The position numbers were made by a program, and so were the translations under genes. Below, piece by piece: positions 21,438 through 27,974 of a stretch of DNA of 27,974 bases. The notes under the pieces are model-generated. The model saw only the letters and a program-made list of their open reading frames with translations. It made no database searches and was not told where the DNA came from. How positions within the stretch are numbered: the first letter of the stretch is position 1; each line of letters begins with the position of its first letter. This DNA is from Opitutia bacterium UBA977 (GTDB lineage: Bacteria; Verrucomicrobiota; Verrucomicrobiia; Opitutales; Coraliomargaritaceae), in NCBI GenBank assembly GCA_002292345.1, contig DBBT01000093.1:37581-65554 (forward strand), given 5' to 3'.

Positions 21438-22361
21438 TTAGAGTAACCAGAGATCTAGTACCAGTGGCAGAAGTAGGGCAGGTAAGTAAAAGATCGAGGC
21501 AAAGAAGAGCTTGCGAGCGGCCGTGTCGCGTTGATCGACCTTGAGGAATGCGATCGCTGGACTCAGGTAATAGATGCCGGCCACAATGGCTATAAGTCCA
21601 TAAATCCATGTCGCGTAACCCAATAGTACCGGCAGCAAGGTACTGATGATCAGAGCCAAACAAAATACGAAGGATTGAATTGCAACTTTCTGGCCAGTGC
21701 TATCAGCATTTGAGAGCATAACAAAGCCACCTTGCGCGTAATCTTTGCGATGTGTCCATGCGATCGCAAAGAAATGTGGCATCTGCCATAAAAATAAAAT
21801 TGCAAATAGAATCCATCCAAGCGTTGAGATTCGACCCTCGGCTGCGGCCCATCCAATTAGTGGCGGCAGTGCGCCAGGGATCGCTCCGACTAAAGTGTTC
21901 CAAGTCGTGAAGCGCTTCAGCGGCGTATACAGTAACACATAAGAGGCGATTGTCACCGCGGTCAATGTGCCAGCCAGTAAATTTGCCCCTTTGTAGAGCA
22001 GTAAGCAGCCGAGAATACTTAGTCCCATCCCGTAAATGAATGCGTGTATAGGTGCGATGCGCCCTGCTGGGATCGCACGGTCCTTGGTGCGCACCATTTT
22101 AGCATCGGCTTCGCGCTCCAGCCACTGATTCAGCACTGCTGCCCCACCAGCCGCCAGCGAAGTGCCGACGAGTAGGCTGAACAGCACACCGAAGTCACGT
22201 GTCGGATCCGCAGATAAATACCCAGCCACTGCAGTGACCACTGACATGAAGCTCAAGCGCGGTTTGGTCAGCTCATAGAAGTCTTCGACGCGAGCGCGCA
22301 ACGAAATCTCCGATTCTGCAGTACCGGTGATAGGGGAGGATTCTGTAGTTTGATGACTCAA
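21438..22361 (-). CDS. ctaB: Protoheme IX farnesyltransferase (heme O synthase)
   Basis: UbiA-family membrane enzyme that adds a farnesyl group to heme B to make heme O. The frame runs up to 22628 but overlaps ctaA there. The only in-frame start codon after the ctaA stop and before the conserved region is the TTG at 22361, which gives MSHQTTESSP... and 307 residues, the usual size. The first prenyl-diphosphate motif is NQWLEREADAKMVRTKDRAIPAG (from residue 78), with Glu at the middle position of the usual NxxxDxxxD. The second region is YTPLKRFTTWNTLVGAIPGALPPLIGW, typical of heme O synthases. HRKDYAQGGFVML is also conserved. Nine hydrophobic helices are expected. No Shine-Dalgarno is seen before the TTG, so the exact start is uncertain. 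It sits between ctaA and the DUF420 gene. Confidence 0.92.
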   Translation of the reverse strand: MSHQTTESSPITGTAESEISLRARVEDFYELTKPRLSFMSVVTAVAGYLSADPTRDFGVLFSLLVGTSLAAGGAAVLNQWLEREADAKMVRTKDRAIPAGRIAPIHAFIYGMGLSILGCLLLYKGANLLAGTLTAVTIASYVLLYTPLKRFTTWNTLVGAIPGALPPLIGWAAAEGRISTLGWILFAILFLWQMPHFFAIAWTHRKDYAQGGFVMLSNADSTGQKVAIQSFVFCLALIISTLLPVLLGYATWIYGLIAIVAGIYYLSPAIAFLKVDQRDTAARKLFFASIFYLPALLLPLVLDLWLL

Positions 22362-22408
22362 CTGGTACGTCAGCGATAGAGAGGTGTGTTTGTGTGAATT
22401 GAAGCTGA

Positions 22409-23392
22409 CTAAAGAGTGGGCTTCAGAACCACGGAGCGATGAGCTAGAAAAGTTAAGCCCCACGTGCTGGCAAGTAGAAAAGCACCGACGAGGTGGTGAA
22501 TCGTTGCAACATAAGGATTTCTTACAGTCCAGATAGTAAGAGCACCAAGATAAACTTGGACAAAAAGAAGACCAACCACAGTCAGAATCCCCAGGATTAG
22601 AGCCTTTCGCGTGTTCGGGTTTGCCCACAGCTTACTTAAATAAATAAGTAGGAAAAGCGTCACGATGACTGCACCAACACGGTGAGCGAAGTGGATGCTC
22701 ACATCGAAATTCCAATAGCCCGGTAATAAGCTTCCTGGGCGGGCCATCGGGAACTGGGCGATGGCTAGACCAGCTTCCGCCTGGCGCATGATTGCTCCGA
22801 TTAAAATTTGTAGAAAGATTGCGATGGTACTGGCGATACCCCAGCGTTTTAGTGAAGTAGGTACAGGACGAACAAATCCGCTCTGGCGTTCGATCCAAGC
22901 TCTCGAACTGCCAAGTGTCAGTGCGATCAGAATCCCGAGCACGACCATGGCGCCACAGGCGTGGATCACTGCGAAGCTTTGAGCAACCAGATTGTGCTCC
23001 GCCATTGTGTTAAGCGCATCGAAGCGCACACGGGCTCCACCTAAAACTCCTTGCAAAACGACAACGAGCACTAACACACGGGCTAGTTGGCGCATCCATG
23101 AACGTTCTTCCCGGAGCCATAATAGCAGCAAAAGGCCGAGAGAGAGGAAGCCAATAATCATGCCAAGCAGGCGATGGCTGTGCTCAGCAAGCATATCGGA
23201 TTGAATCGTCCAATCTTGCGGGTTCAGGGATCCATTTGAAAGCGGCCAGTCTAAAAAAGCCATGCCCGCACGAATACTGGTTGTAAAGCCGCCTGCGAAT
23301 AGCAGCGGCGTGATCCAGCAAAGTGCGAAGACGCAGAAAGCAAAGAGCCAAGGTTGATACTCGGCAGTGCGTTTGGATGTTAAGGCGTTCAT
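22409..23392 (-). CDS. ctaA: Heme A synthase (COX15/CtaA family)
   Basis: Membrane enzyme that oxidises the C8 methyl of heme O to the formyl group of heme A. The ATG at 23392 gives 327 residues, opening MNALTSKRTAEYQPWLF; a TTG at 23431 would add 13 residues of poor character and is less likely. The paired heme-ligand histidines of the two halves are visible: AEHSHRLLGM and AEHNLVAQSFAVIHACGAMV in the first half, HFAHRVGAVIV and ATIHHLVGAFL in the second. An early acidic/aromatic loop (AGMAFLDWPLSNGSL) and QVYLGALTIWT in the second half are also typical of the COX15/CtaA family. Eight helices are expected. It heads the respiratory locus and is divergent from the Gre-like gene; ctaB begins 47 bp after its stop. 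Confidence 0.93.
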   Translation of the reverse strand: MNALTSKRTAEYQPWLFAFCVFALCWITPLLFAGGFTTSIRAGMAFLDWPLSNGSLNPQDWTIQSDMLAEHSHRLLGMIIGFLSLGLLLLLWLREERSWMRQLARVLVLVVVLQGVLGGARVRFDALNTMAEHNLVAQSFAVIHACGAMVVLGILIALTLGSSRAWIERQSGFVRPVPTSLKRWGIASTIAIFLQILIGAIMRQAEAGLAIAQFPMARPGSLLPGYWNFDVSIHFAHRVGAVIVTLFLLIYLSKLWANPNTRKALILGILTVVGLLFVQVYLGALTIWTVRNPYVATIHHLVGAFLLASTWGLTFLAHRSVVLKPTL

Positions 23393-23456
23393 GATCGGGG
23401 CAGACTGTGCGCACTTCGAAGTCGGGATCAAGCGGAAGATACAGTAATTTCGATAG

Positions 23457-23462
23457 ATTGTA
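23457..23462 (-). promoter_or_regulatory. Candidate ctaA -10 box within a small palindrome
   Basis: The minus strand reads TACAAT. It lies inside CGATA-GATTG-TATCG (23451-23465), a perfect 5-bp dyad, about 60 bp before the ctaA ATG. GTTTATT and AATAAAC also form a wider inverted repeat in the same 251-bp divergent spacer. No consensus -35 is seen. Confidence 0.3.
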
Positions 23463-23643
23463 TCGGTTTATTTCCGTTTGTTTTAAGGTGAATTAACTTA
23501 GTTTCTGTTTGTTAATAAACGAAATTCCCTAAGGATCTTTGTTATCTTTCGTATTCCCACACCCCGAACCATGCACCCCGCTCTGCCCCGAATTATTTAA
23601 TTTGAAATCTATGTTTCAAGCAACGACACTATTTGTTTAACTT

Positions 23644-24114
23644 ATGAACAAGATTTTATTTTTTAATACCTTGATCGATACTTTACGCAAAGAAGCACTA
23701 CACGCGGTCAAAGCCTCGCAAGATGCTGCCGAATACGCGACCAGCGAAGAATCTCGTGCAGAATCGCAATGGGATACGCAAGGCCTCGAAGCGTCCTATC
23801 TTGCCGCTGGTCAGGCGGGGCAGGCGAAACAGTGGGCCGACGCAGTCGAAGAGCTTCAGTCGGAACGCGATGATTTGCTCAAAACGAATACTGATGTCTC
23901 GCTCGGGGCATTGTTTAAGTGCGACTTCGGCGGATCTGAAGAGGTGTTTTTCTTTGCTGGTGTGGCAGGTGGCCAGGTGATCTCAATGGATCATATTGAG
24001 GTTACAGTAATCACAGCGCAATCGCCATTGGCGGGGCGTTTGCGAGGTCATAAAGTCGGCGATACCTTTGCGCTTCCAAATGGGAAGTTCGGCGAAATCC
24101 TAGCGATCGAGTAA
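23644..24114 (+). CDS. GreA/GreB-like transcription factor
   Basis: A 156-residue protein with an N-terminal helical hairpin (about 8-80) and a C-terminal FKBP-like domain. The latter is marked by SPLAGRLRGHKVGDTF (127-142), the Gre-family SPxG..L.GhxxGD motif, and by FFFAGVAGGQVI. Gre factors insert their coiled coil into the secondary channel of RNA polymerase and stimulate cleavage of backtracked RNA through acidic tip residues. GreA has D41 and E44 in a DLKENAEY-type tip. Here the tip reads ESQWDTQGLEASYLAAGQ, as in a separate group of bacterial Gre-like proteins whose function is less clear, so transcript cleavage is not assured. The start follows a TTTAACTT stretch without Shine-Dalgarno. 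It diverges from ctaA and converges on ispA. Confidence 0.75.
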   Translation: MNKILFFNTLIDTLRKEALHAVKASQDAAEYATSEESRAESQWDTQGLEASYLAAGQAGQAKQWADAVEELQSERDDLLKTNTDVSLGALFKCDFGGSEEVFFFAGVAGGQVISMDHIEVTVITAQSPLAGRLRGHKVGDTFALPNGKFGEILAIE

Positions 24115-24244
24115 TTTAGAGTCTAGTGCTTGCCGCCGCTAAGTCTGTGGTGATGTGAGACGTGCTCGCATCATAGGTATCTGTTTTACTGCACTTCGCC
24201 GAGATCGGTTGTCCTAGGACCCCGCATGTTCATCTCTCGCTTGC

Positions 24245-24300
24245 GAGTGGATCGGGTTATGACAGGGCGTACTTACTAATATAATAATGTGAATCCACTC
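24245..24300. repeat. Inverted repeat in the Gre-like/ispA convergent spacer
   Basis: GAGTGGAT at 24245-24252 and ATCCACTC at 24293-24300 are perfect complements with a 40-nt loop, directly after the ispA stop. A further 10-bp palindrome GTCCTAGGAC lies at 24211-24220 and CTCGC-TT-GCGAG nearby. No U-tracts follow, so none is a clear intrinsic terminator. Confidence 0.35.
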
Positions 24301-24301
24301 A

Positions 24302-25186
24302 CTAGTTGATTCGATGCTCTAGGTCTCCGATCAGGTCCAGCAGGAAGGCGTTGTTGCCGCCCAATGCCTCGGCTGTTTCGAGGGCGGCGACGGTGTGTTT
24401 TTTTGCTTCGCGATAAGCACCGTCGATGCCATGCAGTGCAACGTAAGTGCTCTTGTCGCTGGCGCTGTCGTTGCCAACTGGCTTGCCGAGTTGTTTGGCA
24501 TTTGAAGTAGCGTCCAGTATGTCATCGACAATTTGAAAGGTTAGGCCGAGGTGGTAACCCACCGCTTCAATCTGCTGCAACTGCTCTGCTGAGGGACCGC
24601 AAAAACGCAAGCCCATCGTTAACGCGGCAGTGAGTAGTGCGCCGGTCTTATTTTGGTGAATGTAGCGCAGTGTTTCGGCATCGATTGGTTTACCTTCGTT
24701 GTCGATGTCTTCCATTTGTCCTCCGATCAAACGTTCGCTGCTGCTAGCGGTGGCGAGGTCGTGGACGAGCCCAATGGCGAGGCTCGGTTGTTTGGTGTAT
24801 TTTTGTGCCAGTAGCTGAAAGGCGTAGGTCAGTAGGGAATCGCCGGCTAGCACTGCGGTGGCTTCGTCAAACTGTATGTGGCAGGAGGGGCGTCCACGAC
24901 GCAGGTCACTGTCGTCGATTGCGGGCAGATCGTCATGAATGAGCGTGTAGGTGTGTAGGCACTCGATGGCAACTGCTGCTGCGAGTGGATCGGCTTGTGA
25001 AGGAAATAGTTCACTCGCTGCGATCACTAGCACGGGGCGAATGCGTTTGCCCCCAGCCTCCATTGAGTAGCGCATTGCTGCGTGTAACCGCTCGGGGCGG
25101 GTCGATGCGGTGGGAAGCAGTTGCTCAATACCGCGTTCGACTCGTTTTTGATAGGTTGCCAATTTTTCTTTTAATGCCTGATTCAC
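24302..25186 (-). CDS. ispA: Short-chain polyprenyl diphosphate synthase (farnesyl/geranylgeranyl type)
   Basis: Condenses isopentenyl diphosphate with allylic diphosphates. The first Asp-rich motif is IHDDLPAIDDSDLRRGRPS (83-101; D85, D86, D91) and the second is IVDDILDATSN (219-229), followed by KQLGKPVGNDSASDKSTYV (231-249). GGKRIRPVL (45-53) and GGQMEDID (155-162) are also conserved. The residues before the first motif (HTYTLIHDD) and the two extra residues inside it match type II bacterial farnesyl diphosphate synthases such as E. coli IspA; the product could also be C20. At 294 residues it has normal length. The start is GTG with AAGG 7 nt upstream, one of the few decent ribosome sites here. 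Farnesyl diphosphate is also the side-chain donor for CtaB. It is divergent from the DUF4013 gene with 25 bp between starts. Confidence 0.93.
   Translation of the reverse strand: MNQALKEKLATYQKRVERGIEQLLPTASTRPERLHAAMRYSMEAGGKRIRPVLVIAASELFPSQADPLAAAVAIECLHTYTLIHDDLPAIDDSDLRRGRPSCHIQFDEATAVLAGDSLLTYAFQLLAQKYTKQPSLAIGLVHDLATASSSERLIGGQMEDIDNEGKPIDAETLRYIHQNKTGALLTAALTMGLRFCGPSAEQLQQIEAVGYHLGLTFQIVDDILDATSNAKQLGKPVGNDSASDKSTYVALHGIDGAYREAKKHTVAALETAEALGGNNAFLLDLIGDLEHRIN
25148..25175 (+). promoter_or_regulatory. Candidate promoter for the DUF4013 gene inside ispA
   Basis: TTGATA (25148-25153), a 16-bp spacer and TTTAAT (25170-25175) give a reasonable sigma-70-type promoter with a start near 25182, 30 bp before the ATG at 25212. 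It lies within the first codons of ispA, as it must because only 25 bp separate the two divergent starts. Confidence 0.4.
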
Positions 25187-25211
25187 TCAGCTACCTTGAC
25201 TGAAACTAGCT

Positions 25212-25808
25212 ATGAAGGAAAAGCCCATATTTGAAGAAGTTTTCGCCCAGCTGATAAATCAGCCGAATTTGGGTCGCAAATTATTAATTGGCAGTGCGCT
25301 GTCTTTTATCCCGATCCTGAATCTTTTTGCGTTTGGTTATTTGTACCGTCTTGCCGCGTTGTTGCGGCGCACGGGCCAGCTCAGACTACCAGAATGGACT
25401 GATTGGGCTGGCTTGTTTGCGGATGGATTAAAATTCGCAGTCGTGTGGTTGGCCTACTGGTTGCTGCCCTTAATTGTCGGAATATTGATAGCGACTGTAT
25501 TTAGTGCGCTTGGGCTCGGTGCATTGGCATACATATTCGTGGCTTCGGTGTTTTTAGCCGCATCGGTGCTATTTTGTGCTGCGTTGTATCGTCTGCAGAT
25601 GCGTTCCAACTACAGAGATTTGTTGGATGTGATGTTAATTGTTCGAATGAGTTATATGAAGTCAGTCGAGTTCATTCTGCCAGTGCTTGTTTTTGCTGGG
25701 ATCTGTGCAGTCGCTCTGCCTTTTTATGGTTTCGCTTTTTTTGCTGGATTTCTATTGTTAGTGACTCAGACCAGCCTGTGTTACCGATTGCTTGAATCGG
25801 GAAAGTAA
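25212..25808 (+). CDS. DUF4013 membrane protein
   Basis: Membrane protein of 198 residues. The pattern GYLYRLAALLRRTGQLRLPEWTDWAGLFADGLKFAVVWLAYWLLPLIVG (from residue 42) is the hallmark of DUF4013: a GYxxRL helix, an LPEW-DW-LF-DGLK amphipathic segment, then paired helices. About five or six hydrophobic helices are seen, with a long polar stretch near 133-152. The function of the family is unknown. Its start is 25 bp from the divergent ispA start. It is followed at 20 bp by a one-TM protein gene and then a secreted protein gene that overlaps it, so the three probably form one operon. No Shine-Dalgarno is visible. Confidence 0.8.
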   Translation: MKEKPIFEEVFAQLINQPNLGRKLLIGSALSFIPILNLFAFGYLYRLAALLRRTGQLRLPEWTDWAGLFADGLKFAVVWLAYWLLPLIVGILIATVFSALGLGALAYIFVASVFLAASVLFCAALYRLQMRSNYRDLLDVMLIVRMSYMKSVEFILPVLVFAGICAVALPFYGFAFFAGFLLLVTQTSLCYRLLESGK

Positions 25809-25828
25809 CTTACAAGCACCTTAATATT

Positions 25829-26536
25829 ATGTCTGCTGCCAAAACTCTCAAAGAAGAAGGACCCACCTTAGCTGGTATTTCTGTTTCTGCTATCTTGCTA
25901 GCATTTGTCGGTGCCCTGCTAGGCTTTCTATACTTAGCATCGGTTCCTCCGACATCCTTTAAATCTGTGGCAGACCTAAATGCCTATCTAGAAAAAACAC
26001 CTGAGCCGAAGTTGTTGGATGTATCCTATTTCGAAGGCCCAGTATCGAGAAGTCGTAGTTGGGAGCAAAAACGTGAGATCTTATTGAATGGCAGTGCTAA
26101 CACGGTCGAACTGACTGCGGGAGAGATCAATGCGTGGATGTCAGCTAAATTTCGTAAGCCCAGCGCAGCATCAGCAGCTGAGGATGAGACTGGTATTGTA
26201 ATTCTGCCAGGGGTACCGAACTTTTTTATCGATGCCTCCGCAGGAGTTTTTTTCAACTTGCCGACCGAAGTCTCGATCTATGGCAGTACACATGAGCGCA
26301 TGGTGATTGCTCAAGGGCATTTTTCTACGGGCCCACAGGTGCAGTTTAAAATGAGTACGCTGCGTGTGAATGATGCTGCGATTCCGGTTTTTGCTGGGCT
26401 GGGCAAGCAGTTGGTTCAGAAATTATTGCAGGCCTATTCGGAGACTGATGAATTTGTCGCCTGCCAAAAAGCATGGGAAAAAGTTGAGTCTGTCGAACTG
26501 GTGGGAGACACGATGCGCTTGAAGCTTCGCCAATGA
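25829..26536 (+). CDS. Uncharacterised protein with one N-terminal membrane helix
   Basis: Not recognised. 235 residues, with a single hydrophobic segment at about 18-38 (ISVSAILLAFVGALLGFLYLAS) that should anchor it with the rest outside the cytoplasm. The soluble part contains a helical stretch around 62-85 (RSWEQKREILLNG), a motif-like VELTAGEINAWMSAKF (92-107), then beta-rich sequence (VILPGVPNFFIDASAGVFFNLPTEVSIYG) and a C-terminal ALQ-type helix. The ELTAGEINAWM phrase recalls envelope proteins that carry a 'nearly all-beta, lipid-binding' fold, but that is a guess. The gene follows the DUF4013 gene by 20 bp, and its stop overlaps the start of the next gene by the shared ATGA. Confidence 0.65.
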   Translation: MSAAKTLKEEGPTLAGISVSAILLAFVGALLGFLYLASVPPTSFKSVADLNAYLEKTPEPKLLDVSYFEGPVSRSRSWEQKREILLNGSANTVELTAGEINAWMSAKFRKPSAASAAEDETGIVILPGVPNFFIDASAGVFFNLPTEVSIYGSTHERMVIAQGHFSTGPQVQFKMSTLRVNDAAIPVFAGLGKQLVQKLLQAYSETDEFVACQKAWEKVESVELVGDTMRLKLRQ

Positions 26537-27693
26537 GATCGTGCACTGGTTTCCAGTTCTTTCTTTGTCTAGTTCTTGGTTTGCTGCCTCGCTTCGGTGT
26601 GGCGCAAACTAGCGAGACTTTAGACTTTGTCGAGGGTCGCTATTTCGAGGTGGTCGGCACCGACAATCGCTCCGTATCCTTTGTTAATACTCTTGGTGAG
26701 CATGTCGCCGAACTCTGCGCGACTTATTTGCAGGTAGGCAGTCATGAATTCCGTCAGCGCATCTTCGTTGCGCTCCGCCCCGTAGAGCACGTTGAGTTTG
26801 ATGGTGATTATCAAATAAACACTGGGGCGAGGGGGCAGGTCAGTCTGGATTTTCGATGGGAGGCCACGCTCAAATTAGAGACAGTATGCCGCGCGCTGAC
26901 CGAAGCCTACATTGTGCGATATGCAAATTTTAACTATGGTGTTGAGGCGAGTGAACATATCCGTTATTGGGTGATGTCTGCGCTCGGCTCGCAGAGTTAT
27001 TTGAGCTTACGGCCGGCTCAGCAGGGCCAATATATTCAGGAGGCGCGGCAGGCGCCATTATTAAAGGTCACGTCACTACTGTCATTAAAATGGGGACTCG
27101 GTCGAGAGGGCGAATTGTCTCCGCGGCAGGGCTATTGGGTGCTGTATGCCATGCGTCAGCGCGGACTACTGCGATCTGATTTCGGTGTATTACTTGATCG
27201 AGCAGTGGCGGGGGTGGACGTGTCCGTTGCACTTGAGTTGGCGATTCAACCGACCGATGCCGATCAACAAGCAAGCACTTTGGATAGATGGTGGCAGCGC
27301 CAGATGGCCGATTATTTAGCTCAGGAGACTGAGTACTACGAGAGCCTGGATGCGTCGCGGGTGTGGATTGCAGAGTTGGCCAATTTCGATACCTATCGTG
27401 CCTCGGGCGGCGAGTTGGAAAACTTGATGGGGTTGTGGACGCAGCGCGATAATCAGACCTTGCGAGCTATCCTCGCGGCTCGCCGTGAGATTATTGCCTT
27501 GCGCATGGAGCGTGTGAACCCCGCCTATTTTAATTCCGCTCAGTCCTTAGGCGCACTCTACGAGACCGCACTCGAATCAAATCGTCGATTTGAGTTTATT
27601 CATGCTTTCACGACTCATCTCAGCGATTGGGAAAATACCAAGCGACTACACGATATGACAGATGAGTTGCTGGATGCATCATTGAGCGAGTAG
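26533..27693 (+). CDS. Uncharacterised secreted protein
   Basis: Not recognised. 386 residues. The first 26 form a Sec-type signal peptide (basic Arg, hydrophobic core FFLCLVLGLLP, likely cleavage after GVAQ or nearby). The mature part begins with a beta region (FVEGRYFEVVGTDNRSVSFVN, about 31-51), then a helical middle with LETVCRALTEAYIVRYANFNYG (114-135) and a helix-rich C-terminal half full of Arg, Gln and Trp (WWQRQMADYLAQ, near 258-269). The order of a 'face the protein, then RALTEAY, then a YWV.SALG helix' recalls inactive peptidase-MA-like proteins in which the HExxH helix has lost its histidines, but no catalytic motif is present and this stays a guess. Its ATG overlaps the previous stop (ATGA), so the pair is probably translationally coupled. 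Confidence 0.65.
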   Translation: MRSCTGFQFFLCLVLGLLPRFGVAQTSETLDFVEGRYFEVVGTDNRSVSFVNTLGEHVAELCATYLQVGSHEFRQRIFVALRPVEHVEFDGDYQINTGARGQVSLDFRWEATLKLETVCRALTEAYIVRYANFNYGVEASEHIRYWVMSALGSQSYLSLRPAQQGQYIQEARQAPLLKVTSLLSLKWGLGREGELSPRQGYWVLYAMRQRGLLRSDFGVLLDRAVAGVDVSVALELAIQPTDADQQASTLDRWWQRQMADYLAQETEYYESLDASRVWIAELANFDTYRASGGELENLMGLWTQRDNQTLRAILAARREIIALRMERVNPAYFNSAQSLGALYETALESNRRFEFIHAFTTHLSDWENTKRLHDMTDELLDASLSE

Positions 27694-27824
27694 TGGACTG
27701 CGTGGCGCAGATATGGCTACGTCACTTCCGTGATATCTCTGTCCTAACTAGATTTTTCAATAGCTTCTAGATTCATGACTAATGCGACTATTGGAATGGT
27801 TCAAATAATCGCAGTGTTTTGGTA

Positions 27825-27974
<150 letters not shown>

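Noticed and set aside
21403..21663. Extended N-terminus of the DUF420 protein
   Set aside because: It lies inside ctaB in another frame and reads as shadow sequence; the ATG at 21402 fits the family.
23465..23514. GTTTATT / AATAAAC repeat before ctaA as an attenuator
   Set aside because: AT-only 7-bp arms 35-40 nt apart are expected by chance in this AT-rich spacer.
24280..24285. Plus-strand TATAAT near the ispA 3' end as a promoter
   Set aside because: No -35 at a useful distance, and transcription would run antisense into ispA; probably chance in an AT-rich spacer.

Overview
This 28 kb window looks like chromosomal core sequence of a Gram-negative, aerobic bacterium. The best guess is a marine Verrucomicrobiota of the Opitutae/Puniceicoccales type. 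That guess is inference from the gene families (LpxK for lipid A, a GyrB with the long Gram-negative-type insert, a 405-residue adenylate-kinase-like protein, a DUF4013 protein, a caa3-type oxidase with a cytochrome c domain on subunit II) and from the near absence of Shine-Dalgarno sequences before most starts. No database search was possible. I see no rRNA, tRNA, CRISPR array, insertion sequence or phage gene.

Layout. 1-726: the 3' end of an AsmA-like gene (+). 882-4620 (-): topB then serC. 5004-7542 (+): lpxK and the adenylate-kinase-like gene, facing gyrA across a bidirectional terminator at 7634-7664. 7688-12917 (-): gyrB then gyrA. 13098-13511 (+): an Rrf2 regulator divergent from gyrB; the spacer holds a perfect 7-bp-arm palindrome over the likely gyrB -10 box and a strong terminator-like hairpin. 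13512-13770: a convergent spacer with an 80-bp quasi-palindrome whose arms have a 12-bp period.

13771-23392 (-) is a respiratory locus. In transcription order it holds ctaA (heme A synthase), ctaB (heme O synthase), a DUF420 protein, coxB (subunit II with cytochrome c), coxA, coxC, coxD, a strong terminator, ctaG (copper/assembly factor) and a SLC13-type transporter with two RCK_C domains. Together these make heme A, build and metallate an A1-type caa3 oxidase, and supply its four structural subunits. The transporter sits 2 bp behind ctaG and has no obvious role in the oxidase.

23644-27974: a GreA/GreB-like factor (+) converges on an ispA-type prenyltransferase (-). The ispA start is only 25 bp from a divergent three-gene (+) set: a DUF4013 membrane protein, a one-TM unknown and a secreted unknown. 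The window ends in the 3' end of ligA (-), the last 49 residues of the BRCT domain.

The window is mostly conserved housekeeping genes. I did not find a clear new defence, mobile or biosynthetic system. The most useful leads are the regulatory structure between gyrB and the Rrf2 gene, the intergenic repeat at 13603-13682, the C-terminal extension of the kinase, the insertion beside the CuA site of CoxB, and the uncharacterised DUF4013 triplet.
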